DNA of 64,000 bases, taken from contig NZ_JACVTO010000011.1 in assembly GCF_016518545.1 (NCBI RefSeq), positions 62,001 to 126,000 on the forward strand, in the 5' to 3' direction. Position numbers and translations under genes: made by a program. The stretch comes from Pseudomonas sp. S30. Lineage in GTDB: Bacteria; Pseudomonadota; Gammaproteobacteria; Pseudomonadales; Pseudomonadaceae. Position 1 is the first letter of the stretch. Every line of letters begins with the position of its first letter. This document shows positions 25,101 to 33,600 of the stretch, in pieces. The notes beneath the pieces are model-generated. The model worked only from the letters and a program-made list of their open reading frames with translations. It searched no databases and had not been told where the DNA came from.

Positions 25101-26664
25101 GCCACTGGCCGACCTCGCTGTCGTGGGACAGCCGGTAGAAATGCTGCTGATGCCGCCACCAGCGTCGACCCGCCCGATGAAACAGCCCTTCGGCACCTTG
25201 AACGAGCCCTTTGGGAGGGGCGGCGTCGCGATAAGGCTCGAGCGCAGGCGACCACAGTCGCGGCCCCGATGAGGTGCTAACCGGCGCCATCTGCTCGAGA
25301 AAGGCGCCGCGCACCAGGCGATTGGGAAGCGCACCGGCCCCAGCTGCCAGGGCATTGACCGCGACCACCTCGGCCACGGCGAACAGGTGTTCGAGCGCTT
25401 CGTGCTGATGCCCGCGCAGCCAGTCACTGGCCCCTTCGTAGACCTCGTGCAGGGTCTGCACGACCATTTGTCCCATCATCAGCTCGTTCAAGCCTGGAAC
25501 GAACAAGGCGGCCAGCTGCAGAAGGTTGCTGCCGACCGACTCCAGCGTATCCAGACGGGCCTGGCGCGCCTTCTCGTCGGCCTGCGCCGTGCTGACCAGC
25601 AAGTAGCTGGAGTCTGCGCGCAACTGGGCGATATGCAAACGCGTCAGCGCCGTAAACAGCTCCGTGCGCAGCGGCTCGCCGTGCACTTCCAGATCCGGCA
25701 CAGGGTCACTCAGACGCACACGCAGCAACCCCAGCAAGGTCGGGCGCTGCGCCAGGGAGATGAGTCCCAGCACAGGCGCACGCTGTCGCTCGTCTTGCAG
25801 CAGCGTCTGGAGATGTCGCTCGAGCTCGGCCCATGACTCGAAGCGTTGCAGGGGGCGATGGGCCAGGTACAGGATCAGACCGGCGCAATGGTCAGCCTTG
25901 GCCGGCGCGACGCCCGCAGGTGTCCCGCGCAGTTCGAACAGGATCGCCATGCTCAGGGTGCACCCCAGGACCTTGAGATGCTGGACCTGCACCCTGGCGC
26001 ACTCGGCGTGTGACAACGGCTGGCCGGCCAGGGCCTGGCGCAGCATGGCCACATCGGCCGGCTGCAGCCGACCTTGCAGGTCGGCCAGCTCGACTGCCAA
26101 CGCCAGTCGCTGGCGCTTCTCTTCGCGCCACTCCAGGCTGACGGCGCCATCGAGAATGCCGTCGAGCCGGCCAAGGTACTGGGTACCGACATCGACCTGC
26201 CGGCAGATCCGCGCCAGCCGAGCACTGTCGATGAGCAGCGGGGCAGCATCGAGCGGGTGTCCGGGCTCTCGATGAATCAATCCGGTGTGGCTATCGAAGC
26301 GTTCATTCTCCGCGAAGTTCTGCATCAAATGCGCCAGCGCCGGCTCGAAGGAGTGATGCACGACCAGCGCCTCGCCGCCCATCAGGCTGGAGTTCTGCCA
26401 ACGGTGCCGCCACAGCGCACGTGTAAGATCCAGATGCACGCCGGTTTCGCGCAGGATGGCATCCTCCAGCACCCGGCGCGCAAACGCGTGGGGTTCCTGC
26501 AACGCGGCGAACTCACGGGTCAGCAAGGTCTCGCTGGCGCGTTGCGCGGCGTGCACGGCTTTCAGCGCAGCGATCTGCGCGGGGCTGGCGGCGGCCAGCC
26601 AGGGGGGCAGATGTTCCCCGATGAAAGCATCCAGCAAGTCCAGGGGCTGGTCTTCGGTGGTCAT
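22198..26664 (-). CDS. Giant LRR-NEL protein 2: predicted secreted E3 ubiquitin ligase-like effector
   Basis: 1,488 residues with the same plan as its two paralogues. The dermonecrotic-toxin-like N-terminal region begins at once (LLDAFIGEHLPPWLAAASPAQ). The hydrophobic centre is at about 375-450 (LLQLAALFVPGLNELMMGQMVV, GASDWLRGHQHEALEHLFAVAE). LRRs span about 1,025-1,175 (VQHLSLERNAL, LRVLNLSGNAL, LEFVDLRDNAI). The NEL domain contains Cys1291-Val-Asp1293 (QPRTCVDSVISLF), matching the catalytic C-x-D of IpaH/SspH ligases, which transfer ubiquitin through a Cys thioester after LRR-mediated substrate binding. There is no signal peptide and no secretion system in the window, so delivery and host are unknown. 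Confidence 0.88.
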   Translation of the reverse strand: MTTEDQPLDLLDAFIGEHLPPWLAAASPAQIAALKAVHAAQRASETLLTREFAALQEPHAFARRVLEDAILRETGVHLDLTRALWRHRWQNSSLMGGEALVVHHSFEPALAHLMQNFAENERFDSHTGLIHREPGHPLDAAPLLIDSARLARICRQVDVGTQYLGRLDGILDGAVSLEWREEKRQRLALAVELADLQGRLQPADVAMLRQALAGQPLSHAECARVQVQHLKVLGCTLSMAILFELRGTPAGVAPAKADHCAGLILYLAHRPLQRFESWAELERHLQTLLQDERQRAPVLGLISLAQRPTLLGLLRVRLSDPVPDLEVHGEPLRTELFTALTRLHIAQLRADSSYLLVSTAQADEKARQARLDTLESVGSNLLQLAALFVPGLNELMMGQMVVQTLHEVYEGASDWLRGHQHEALEHLFAVAEVVAVNALAAGAGALPNRLVRGAFLEQMAPVSTSSGPRLWSPALEPYRDAAPPKGLVQGAEGLFHRAGRRWWRHQQHFYRLSHDSEVGQWRLQRSDGREGFAPALQWNGEYGWRLSWQRPQLWNTAQALLEHLWPLAADLDADRCQQILRIADVDDAALHDQVVQQGRLPVTLRDTLQRFALDERIERFFTGLSAATPVDDPALLDLCLEQLPLPDRLPARRGQAIALRDRELRAYLMDRLSSQHLSKDPLMALVLRDFPSLPDVYALEVVDRATSEQRQHMATRLALPLAVAEQARRLEVQGRVCRMLQGLYLHNAYSDHLPRLVFSLLLQFAQWPRSVNFEVRRESFRGRLYLRLYQPDAANPPRILVDHEGELQVYEAGRRLFTGAEAAPRGLLAIMLHFLPEADRLRLGWNGVGGEARMRADLQRRLPADRKALLAMLAIDAQPRAFRPPQRLLGGRFGYLLSGRGEPGLLAERTLQDRVRSLYPGFDPQQLQSYLGWLEQQPGSPFAALLRAEQRFEALNLALETWIDAGTLAAHQAARRRVADELRRCWRRQGLPGRPQPDGEPGMMLDLSGIAVRELPALPSDADFAHISEVRLDDMQLHDAPHTFLQPFSHVQHLSLERNALTHVPPALAHFTQLDQLLLGANRLVLGAADQDLIGSLRLLRVLNLSGNALHDLELPLDRLPRLRQLGLRETGLTRMPARVQLAPSLEFVDLRDNAISQLPDDLADTRLSLRRGLALEGNPLPADYAQRWLHVQSHASRVPSPQNEPQLMSRWFEGLSDSDRVIRTIQWGRLREERGSNDFFHLLQDVLETSDFRSARHHLQTRLWRLFETIEADSDLRQEVFSLASQPRTCVDSVISLFAQLEVFSLAGAAAPGGVGSEAGLLNLARRLFRLEQVEMHVRSVIQRRRAAGEAVDEVEVSLAYRVGLAEALDLPGQPSSLQFTLIADVSDADLAMAEVQVRQADASDALVSYISERDFWLRYLRAHHAQTFDQIEAPFWTRMDALDSARDSLGDEVYRSQVQAVALERETAVNTEARRLTRLALARVQN

Positions 26665-26712
26665 GGGCGAGAATCCTGGGCGATGAAGACCCTACCCTGT
26701 GCCTTGGCAAGC

Positions 26713-26724
26713 ACCCTCGCCAGC
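26713..26724 (-). promoter_or_regulatory. Shared 12-bp motif upstream of LRR-NEL gene 2
   Basis: Reads GCTGGCGAGGGT on the minus strand, 48 bases before the ATG at 26664; one mismatch to the copy at 21036 and one to that at 35140. Confidence 0.3.
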
Positions 26725-26780
26725 AGGAAGCCGGTCCCTACGGGACCAGTGGGCGCTTCAGGGTGCCTGCTCTGGACCGC

Positions 26781-27644
26781 TCAAGCGCGGTTCGCCAATG
26801 CCAGAAAGGCCTGGATCAGGCGCAGGCCGCGACGCCGCTCCAGGCAGCCGATCATGTGGCGATTGAGCAGACCGTCGCCGCCCAACGGCCTGGCGACCAC
26901 CCGCGAATCGTGGGCCAACTCCTGGGAGGACACCACGCCGATGCCCAACTCGGCAGCCACCGCCTCGGTCACCGCTTCGCGGCTGTCGAGCTCCAGCAGG
27001 ACCTGCGGCTGGACCTCTGCCGCCGCGCACGCGGCGTCGAAGGTTCGACGGGTCACCGACCCAGACTCGCGTAGCACCACCACCTGCCGATCCAGCGCGG
27101 CCAAGGGCAGCTCACCGCGCTCGACGGCCCAGGGATGCCCCACGGGCAGCAATGCGCACAGCCTCGATTGGCCAACACCGTGCAGATACAGGCCTGCACG
27201 CGGCGCGACCTCGGTGAGCACCGCGACGTCGACATGCTCGCACAGCAGTGCGGCAAGCGTCTCCTGAGCGTTTCCCAGGCGCAGATTGACCGTAATTCCC
27301 GGGTACTGCTCACGCAGCGCCGCGAGCATGGGCATGACCCGATGCGGACCGTCAGCAGCCACCTCGAGACGCCCTGTGAGCAGCTGGCGATTGGCCTGGA
27401 GCATGGCCTCGGCCTCCTCGGCCAGACCGAACAATGCCCGTGTGATGGCTGCCAGGCGCGTGCCCTCTTCGGTCAGTTCCACGCGACGCGGGGTGCGCCG
27501 CAGCAGAGTGATCTGATAGTGCTCTTCCAGCGCCTTCACATGACCGGTCACCGCAGGCTGGCTGATGAACAGGCGTTTGGCGGCGCGGGTGAAACTGCCT
27601 TCACGGGCGACCGCATCGAACGCCCGAAGCTGGAACATGTTCAT
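26781..27644 (-). CDS. LysR-family regulator, probable regulator of phnWX
   Basis: A 287-residue LysR protein with N-terminal helix-turn-helix (MFQLRAFDAVAREGSFTRAAKRLFISQPAVTGHVKALEEHYQITLLRR) and a substrate-binding domain from about residue 90. It is divergent from phnW with a 108-base gap that contains a dyad (ATCAAA-N8-TTTGAT). LysR genes in this position regulate 2-aminoethylphosphonate catabolism in several proteobacteria, so control of phnWX is a strong inference. Length is usual for the family. Confidence 0.92.
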   Translation of the reverse strand: MNMFQLRAFDAVAREGSFTRAAKRLFISQPAVTGHVKALEEHYQITLLRRTPRRVELTEEGTRLAAITRALFGLAEEAEAMLQANRQLLTGRLEVAADGPHRVMPMLAALREQYPGITVNLRLGNAQETLAALLCEHVDVAVLTEVAPRAGLYLHGVGQSRLCALLPVGHPWAVERGELPLAALDRQVVVLRESGSVTRRTFDAACAAAEVQPQVLLELDSREAVTEAVAAELGIGVVSSQELAHDSRVVARPLGGDGLLNRHMIGCLERRRGLRLIQAFLALANRA

Positions 27645-27668
27645 TGATCGGCCTGACTTATAGTTGGC

Positions 27669-27688
27669 ATCAAAACAAGCAATTTGAT
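27669..27688. promoter_or_regulatory. Probable LysR operator between lysR and phnW
   Basis: Dyad ATCAAA-N8-TTTGAT containing a T-N11-A core, in the divergent intergenic region, about 65 bases upstream of phnW. A second palindrome, GCAATTGC, lies at about 27700. Confidence 0.5.
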
Positions 27689-27752
27689 CGATGGATGACG
27701 CAATTGCAATCTAGCCCCGTCATTTTCCAGCCACTGCCTGCGAGGAACCTGC

Positions 27753-28859
27753 ATGACTGGCGCACCTGTACTGCTCACCCCCGGCCCACTGACGACCTCT
27801 GGACGCACCCGCCAGGCCATGCTCGAAGATTGGGGCTCCTGGGACGATGGGTTCAACCGCCTGACGGCAGAGGTGTGCGAGCGCCTGCTCGAGATCATCG
27901 ATGCCGCTTCCAGCCATCATTGCGTACCGCTGCAAGGCAGTGGCACGTTCGCCGTCGAGGCGGCCGTTGGCACGCTGGTCCCCCGCGATGGCAAGGTGCT
28001 GGTGCTGATCAACGGCGCCTACGGTGCACGCCTGGCCAGAATCTGTGCGGTTCTGGGGCGTCGCTACTGCACGCTGGAAACCGTAGAGGGCCAGCCGGCC
28101 GCTGCGACCGATGTCGACCGTGTGCTCGCCGCCGACCCGGCATTGACCCATGTTGCGCTGATTCACTGCGAAACCAGCACCGGTATCCTCAATCCGCTGG
28201 AGGAAATCGCCCAGGTGGTGCACAAGCACGGCAGACGCTTGTTGATCGATGCCATGAGCTCGTTCGGCGCATTGCCGATCGATGCCCGCCAAGTGCCGTT
28301 CGAAGCGCTGATCGCCGCATCGGGCAAATGTCTGGAAGGCGTGCCGGGGATGGGCATGGTCTTCGTCGAGAAGAACGCGCTGGCGGCGGCTGGCGGCAAC
28401 GCCCACTCATTGGCCCTGGACCTTCACGACCAGCACCAGTACATGGCTCGCACAGGGCAATGGCGTTTCACACCTCCCACTCATGTCGTCGCAGCGTTGC
28501 ATGAGGCGCTGTGTCAATTCGTCGAGCAAGGCGGGCGGGCGGCACGTCTGGAACGTTATGCCGAGAACTGCCGCACCCTCCTCGAAGGCATGGCACGTCT
28601 GGGCCTGCGCAGCTTTCTGACGCCGCAGGTCCAGGCCCCGATCATCGTCACCTTCCATGCGCCGCAGCACCCAGGCTATCGCTTCGATGAGTTCTATGCG
28701 CGGGTCAAGGCCAAGGGCTTCATCCTCTATCCGGGCAAGCTGACCCAGGTCGACACCTTCCGCATAGGCTGCATCGGGGTGGTCGACACCTCCCACATGC
28801 AGGCGGCTGTCGACGCGGTAGCCCAGGTGCTGCGGGACATGCGTGTACTGGACATCTGA
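27753..28859 (+). CDS. phnW: 2-aminoethylphosphonate-pyruvate aminotransferase
   Basis: A 368-residue class V PLP aminotransferase: 2-aminoethylphosphonate + pyruvate to phosphonoacetaldehyde + alanine. The N-terminus [10 protein letters not shown] is diagnostic, GSGTFAVEA contacts PLP phosphate, DAMSSFG holds the PLP-ring Asp and Lys192 in [12 protein letters not shown] forms the aldimine. The length agrees with the Salmonella enzyme. phnX follows after 31 bases, giving a two-step route that frees phosphate, acetaldehyde and amino nitrogen. No phnSTUV or other phosphonate transporter is adjacent, so uptake must be encoded elsewhere. Confidence 0.96.
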   Translation: MTGAPVLLTPGPLTTSGRTRQAMLEDWGSWDDGFNRLTAEVCERLLEIIDAASSHHCVPLQGSGTFAVEAAVGTLVPRDGKVLVLINGAYGARLARICAVLGRRYCTLETVEGQPAAATDVDRVLAADPALTHVALIHCETSTGILNPLEEIAQVVHKHGRRLLIDAMSSFGALPIDARQVPFEALIAASGKCLEGVPGMGMVFVEKNALAAAGGNAHSLALDLHDQHQYMARTGQWRFTPPTHVVAALHEALCQFVEQGGRAARLERYAENCRTLLEGMARLGLRSFLTPQVQAPIIVTFHAPQHPGYRFDEFYARVKAKGFILYPGKLTQVDTFRIGCIGVVDTSHMQAAVDAVAQVLRDMRVLDI

Positions 28860-28890
28860 CGCCCCTACCCCACCTGACGGAAACTACGCC

Positions 28891-29718
28891 ATGAACTACC
28901 AGATACCTCAGCGCATTCAAGCTGCCATTCTCGACTGGGCCGGCACCGTGGTCGACTTCGGCTCCTTCGCCCCTACCCAGATCTTCGTCGAGGCCTTCGC
29001 CCAAAGCGGCGTGCAGATCACCCTCGAGGAAGCACGAGGCCCCATGGGCATGGGCAAGTGGGACCACATCCGCACGTTGTGCAACCTGCCGGCCATCGCC
29101 GAACGCTTCCGCCAAGTGGTGGGTCGATTGCCCACGGACGAGGACGTCACCGCGCTGTACCAACGCTTCATGCCTCTGCAGATCGAGAAAATCGCCGACC
29201 ACTCGGCGCTGATTCCGGGCGCACTGGACACTCTGACGAAGCTCCGGGAAGGCGGCTTGAAGATCGGCTCTTGCTCGGGCTACCCGAAAGTGGTCATGGA
29301 CAAGGTGGTGGAGCTGGCCGCCGCCAACGGCTACAGCGCCGACCATGTAGTCGCCACCGACCAGACGCCCAACGGGCGCCCCTGGCCGGCCCAGGCCCTG
29401 GCCAACGTCATCGCCCTGGGTATCGAGGACGTGGCCGCCTGTGTCAAGGTGGACGACACCGTCCCCGGTATTCTGGAAGGTCGCAGGGCGGGCATGTGGA
29501 CGGTGGCGCTGGTGTGCTCGGGCAACGCCCTGGGCGTGACCTGGGAAGCGTACCAGCGCATGGATGCGAGCGCGCTGGACCAGGCGCGCCGGCGTATCGG
29601 CGCCCAGTTCGAAGGCGCCAGGCCGCACTATCTGGTCGATACCATCAATGACCTGCCGGCGGTGATCGAGGCCATCGACCGTCGCCTGGCCAGAGGCGAG
29701 ATGCCGCAAGCCTTCTGA
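28891..29718 (+). CDS. phnX: Phosphonoacetaldehyde hydrolase (phosphonatase)
   Basis: A 275-residue HAD-superfamily enzyme that cleaves the C-P bond of phosphonoacetaldehyde to acetaldehyde and phosphate. Asp15 ([12 protein letters not shown]) is the nucleophile and Lys56 ([13 protein letters not shown]) forms the Schiff base; their 41-residue spacing equals that of Asp12/Lys53 in the Bacillus cereus enzyme. SCSGYPK and [13 protein letters not shown] supply the other HAD motifs. The ATG at 28891 gives the usual N-terminus; the frame to 28843 lies inside phnW. Confidence 0.96.
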   Translation: MNYQIPQRIQAAILDWAGTVVDFGSFAPTQIFVEAFAQSGVQITLEEARGPMGMGKWDHIRTLCNLPAIAERFRQVVGRLPTDEDVTALYQRFMPLQIEKIADHSALIPGALDTLTKLREGGLKIGSCSGYPKVVMDKVVELAAANGYSADHVVATDQTPNGRPWPAQALANVIALGIEDVAACVKVDDTVPGILEGRRAGMWTVALVCSGNALGVTWEAYQRMDASALDQARRRIGAQFEGARPHYLVDTINDLPAVIEAIDRRLARGEMPQAF

Positions 29719-29749
29719 AGATCAGGCGCCATGTCGCCAGCCGCTGGGC

Positions 29750-30310
29750 TCAGACACCGCGATTGAGCTTGATCCAGGCGGCGAACTTGTCGATGAATCC
29801 TTGCAAGAACGGCCGCGTCTTGTCGTTCAGCTTGCCTGCCTCATCGAACAGGTTCGCGGCCCCGCCAATGTAGGCCTCCGGCATCTGCATGCACGGCATG
29901 TCGAGAAACACCAACGACTGGCGCACCGCATGATTGGCGCCGAAACCGCCGATGGCACCCGGCGAGACGCTGACCACGGCCGCCGGCTTGCCGCTCCAGG
30001 CGCTCTGGCCATAGGGTCGCGAGCCGACATCGATGGCGTTCTTCAGGGCGCCGGGCACCGAACGGTTGTATTCGGGGGTGACGAACAGTACCGCGTCGCT
30101 GTCGCGGATCTGTTCGCGAAAACGCTGCCAGGGCTGGGGGGCTCCGGCCGCCTCGACATCCTCGTCATACAGCGCGAGGTCACCGATCTCGACGATCTTC
30201 AGCGACAGGCTCGATGGCGCCAGTTCGGCGAGGGCGTGGGCCACCTTGCGATTGTAGGAATCCTTGCGCAGGCTGCCGACTACGACTGCGACGGTATGGA
30301 TCTGGCTCAT
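29750..30310 (-). CDS. NAD(P)H-dependent FMN reductase, chromate-reductase type
   Basis: A 186-residue flavodoxin-like flavoprotein. The FMN phosphate loop VGSLRKDSYNRKVA and the isoalloxazine-binding TPEYNRSVPGALKNAIDVGSRP are those of the ChrR/YieF/NQR-type two-electron reductases. Likely substrates are quinones or, adventitiously, metal oxyanions. AGAGGAAG precedes the ATG at 30310; the frame extends upstream to 30466 but with no credible RBS. It converges on phnX, without evident functional connection. Confidence 0.9.
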   Translation of the reverse strand: MSQIHTVAVVVGSLRKDSYNRKVAHALAELAPSSLSLKIVEIGDLALYDEDVEAAGAPQPWQRFREQIRDSDAVLFVTPEYNRSVPGALKNAIDVGSRPYGQSAWSGKPAAVVSVSPGAIGGFGANHAVRQSLVFLDMPCMQMPEAYIGGAANLFDEAGKLNDKTRPFLQGFIDKFAAWIKLNRGV

Positions 30311-30464
30311 GGCGATTGGCTTCCTCTGCAGGTTTGGGAACGCTGTAGTTATAGGAGACCACATCCGTGCGCCGAGGTTTTTTTGCGCGACAGGAAAACT
30401 TACCGGGGTGTGTATCGGTCTATGGCAACAGTTATTTCTCCATATTTCAGAGGTTTCATCCCCC

Positions 30465-30683
30465 ATGGCAGCAGTACTGGTCGGTCAATTCCACGCCCGA
30501 GATGCCGAAGGTCGTGTCTATCCGGTACACGAGTTCCAGGAGTCCACCTTGCAGCCTGATGGCAGCACACTGGGCTTGCCGATCACTACCTACAGGCTGG
30601 CGATCGGCGACCGTGTCAACTTCCTTGGCGAAGACCGCTTCGAACTGGCGCAAACGGGCATCGAGATCGTGCGCATTCCCTGA
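30465..30683 (+). CDS. Small hypothetical protein (72 aa)
   Basis: A 72-residue soluble protein with a beta-rich look (AAVLVGQFHARDAEGRVYPVHEFQES, then ITTYRLAIGDRVNFLGEDRFELAQTGIEIVRIP). AGAGG lies 10 bases before the ATG. It is divergent from the FMN reductase gene and convergent with LRR-NEL gene 3 (stop codons abut). No family or function recognised. Confidence 0.65.
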   Translation: MAAVLVGQFHARDAEGRVYPVHEFQESTLQPDGSTLGLPITTYRLAIGDRVNFLGEDRFELAQTGIEIVRIP

Positions 30684-33600
30684 TCAACCTCGCTTGAGCA
30701 ACGCCCGAGTCAACGTCAGGTTCAGTGCATCGAGCGCCAGCCGGCGTTGCTCGGCAAGTGTGTCCACCTCAGCGCGGTACTCGAGCGCCCCCATCTGATC
30801 ACGACGCTCGTCCAGAGCGCCCAGGGACTCCCAGAAAGGTCGTTCGGCATCGGTATAGGCCTGCGCATGAAGCCTGCGCAGGTGATCGCACCAGAATTGC
30901 CTCTGAGTCAGGTACTCCCCCAGCAGCGGCCCCTGCTCGCGCGCCGTCACCCAGGCGAACGCCTCGTTCAGATCACCGGCGCTGACACCGGCCAGGTGCT
31001 CGAACTGCATGAGCCTGGCCTGCCCGGGTAGCTCCAGACGCTCGGCCAGGCCGATACGCAGCGCCAGGCTGATCTCGATTTCATCCACCTGCGCCGGATC
31101 CGGCCTGGAGGCTGCATGGCGTCGGGCGAACGCCTCGACCTGGTCCAGGCGGAACAGACGCCGGCCGGCATGCAGCAGTGCCTGGGTGCGATCGGCGCAG
31201 CTGGCGTCTGCAACCACTTGCGCGAGGAAGGTTCTGACCTCGATGGCGTTGAAGCAGGTCATCACGCTGTCGACGCAAGTTCGGTCATTGGCCGCGAGAT
31301 CGAACACCGACCCGCGCAGCTCGGAATCGAGCGCTGCGGCATCGAGCACCGACCACACCCGCGTCTCCAGCTCAGCACGCGCCTGGCGAAAGTCGCGGGT
31401 GTCGATCAGCTCCCCGAGCAGGCGAAAGAACTCATCACTCCCAGGCTCCGCCGCCAAGCGCATCCAGGTGTCGCGCCGCTGCGCCAGCGCCTGGTCGTCC
31501 AGGCGCTCCAGCCACAGGGCACGCACGCGGTCTTGCGCCACCTCAGGCAGGGGGCGAGCCAGCGTATGCGGCGCCGCCAGGCGCTGACGCGTTTCCAGAG
31601 GCAGAGGATTGCGCTCTAGCCTCAGCATCCGGCGAAACCTCTGGGGAGCTTGCAGGATCGACTCGGGTAACGATGCAATACGGTTGTCACGCAGGTCCAC
31701 GCGCGCCAGGGCGCCGCACCACAGCAGGCGTTCGGGAACCTCAGCCAGGCCACAATCGCGCAGATACAGGCTGTTGAGCCGCGACAGCTGCCCGACGTCC
31801 AGCACCGCCGCGCTGAGAGAATTGCTGCTGAGGTCGAGCACTTCGAGGGACTGCAGACCCGCCAGGACCGTGACATCCGCCGCATCGAAATTCAGCCCGT
31901 TGCCCTCAAGGCGCAGCTCGCGCAGATGCGTCAGCCGGGCGATCTGCGGTGGGACACGCGTGAGGGCATTGCGTGACAGGCCGAGTCGTTGCAGGTTGGC
32001 GAAGCGTTCCAGAAAGCGCTCCGGCAACGTCGACAAGCCCAGGGAGCCCAGACCCAGCGCCTGCACATGGGGAAACTGGATCTGCGCGGGCAGCTCCGGA
32101 AGCTGCCTGAGCGCTGCACCTTCAAGATGCAGTGCCAGACAGCCGTGGGCGCCCCCTGCCGGACCACCAATGCGCTGCCAGCAGTTACGAATGGCCTGCG
32201 CTGCCCGACGCCTGGCCACAGCGCCAGCACCAGTGCCCTCGGCCCACACGCGCAGGCACACATCCAGACTGCGCAGCGCCTGCTCCTGCTGCAACAGCGT
32301 GGCGAAGATGCCGGAGGGGGAACTGCGCAGGCCGTCCAGGTAACGGTCCACTTCGGCGTCCTCCAAGGCGGGAAACAAGGCTCTGACCCGGTCACGGGCC
32401 GTGCGCTCCCCGGGAGCCCCTGTTCGACCCCGACCGCTCAGGGCGTAGCCGATACGGCCATCGCCGTGACGCTGCGGAGGCCTGAAAACCCGCGCAGCCC
32501 CACCAGGGCTCACCAGGCGCAGAATCTCGTCGCGTGACGCGGGCAGCCAGCGCTGCAGGGCCTGGCGCATGTGCAGCGCGGCCTGCGGTCCTGTCCAATG
32601 CAGGCGCTGACGATGTTCGGCCGGGAGCACCTGCAGCAGTGCCTCGAACACGCTGACCGGCGCAGCCATTTCATCCAGGCGCAGCCCCTGGGCATCGCAA
32701 AGCAGAACACCGGGCTCCTGGCGCACCAGCACCCGCAAGGCTGAAGCAGACTGCGGATACAGGCGCACGCTCGACTGGCCAGCTGCCGTGGCTGTCCGGT
32801 ACTCTAGGTTAATCGTCACAGGCCAGTGCGCATGGCGGCGCAGCAAGGCGAAGATCAGTTCGACCCCTCGCGCCGAACAGTCGCTGACCAGAAACAGCCC
32901 TTCGATCATTCGGTTCGCCTGCTGGCGTGCGAGCAGTGCGCGGGCGTGCTCGGCCATTGCCAGCGGTAGCCGTTGGCGCTGCGCCATCTGCTCCAGCTGG
33001 TCGGCACTGGCACGCCTGGACACCTCATGGGCAAAGACAGGTGACAACCCCGGGAAGTCGCGATGAATCAACCGTGCTTCGCTGCCGGTCGTTAGCTGGC
33101 GCCAGGCATCATCGAACAGCCAGGCTTGCACCCAGGCTGCGCGTCGCTGGAGAGTCTGCAACTGAACCTGAGCCGGCTCATTGGCCAGCCCGAGGTGCTG
33201 AAGCACCGTCGCGAACGGTTGCAAGCCGTCAGCGCCCACGCGCTCGAGGCGCTGGTAGAGTGCCGTGACCTGCTGGTCCACCGCGAAGCGCTGCAGTGTC
33301 TCGCGCAGATCGAAAGGCACACCCTGCTGCTCGACCCACAGCGCACGAACATGCGCCGCGTCCAGCCCCGCCACTTGCAGCATGTGCTGCAGACGCTGCG
33401 CGTCCAGGGCGCGTGCCGCGGGCCACAGGCGCCAGAGCATCTCGTGCGCAGCACTCCACTCCAGAGGCCGCTCATAACGCAGTCGCCAGCCGTGCTCGCC
33501 GTTGTGAATCAGTTCGGGACCGTAGCTGTCGGGACGTGCCGGGTCGGCCAGGTGCCAGCTCCCGGAGGTTCGCTGCTGCACGCGAAAGCTCTGCTGGGTA

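Noticed and set aside
26705..26728. Possible sigma54 promoter (TGGC...TTGC) upstream of LRR-NEL gene 2
   Set aside because: The spacing between the GG and GC elements is one base too long, and such promoters tolerate no change in spacing.
26711..26750. Possible degenerate Pseudomonas REP element
   Set aside because: Resembles the end of a REP (CAGGAAGCCGGTCCCTACGG) only loosely, and no second copy was found in the window.
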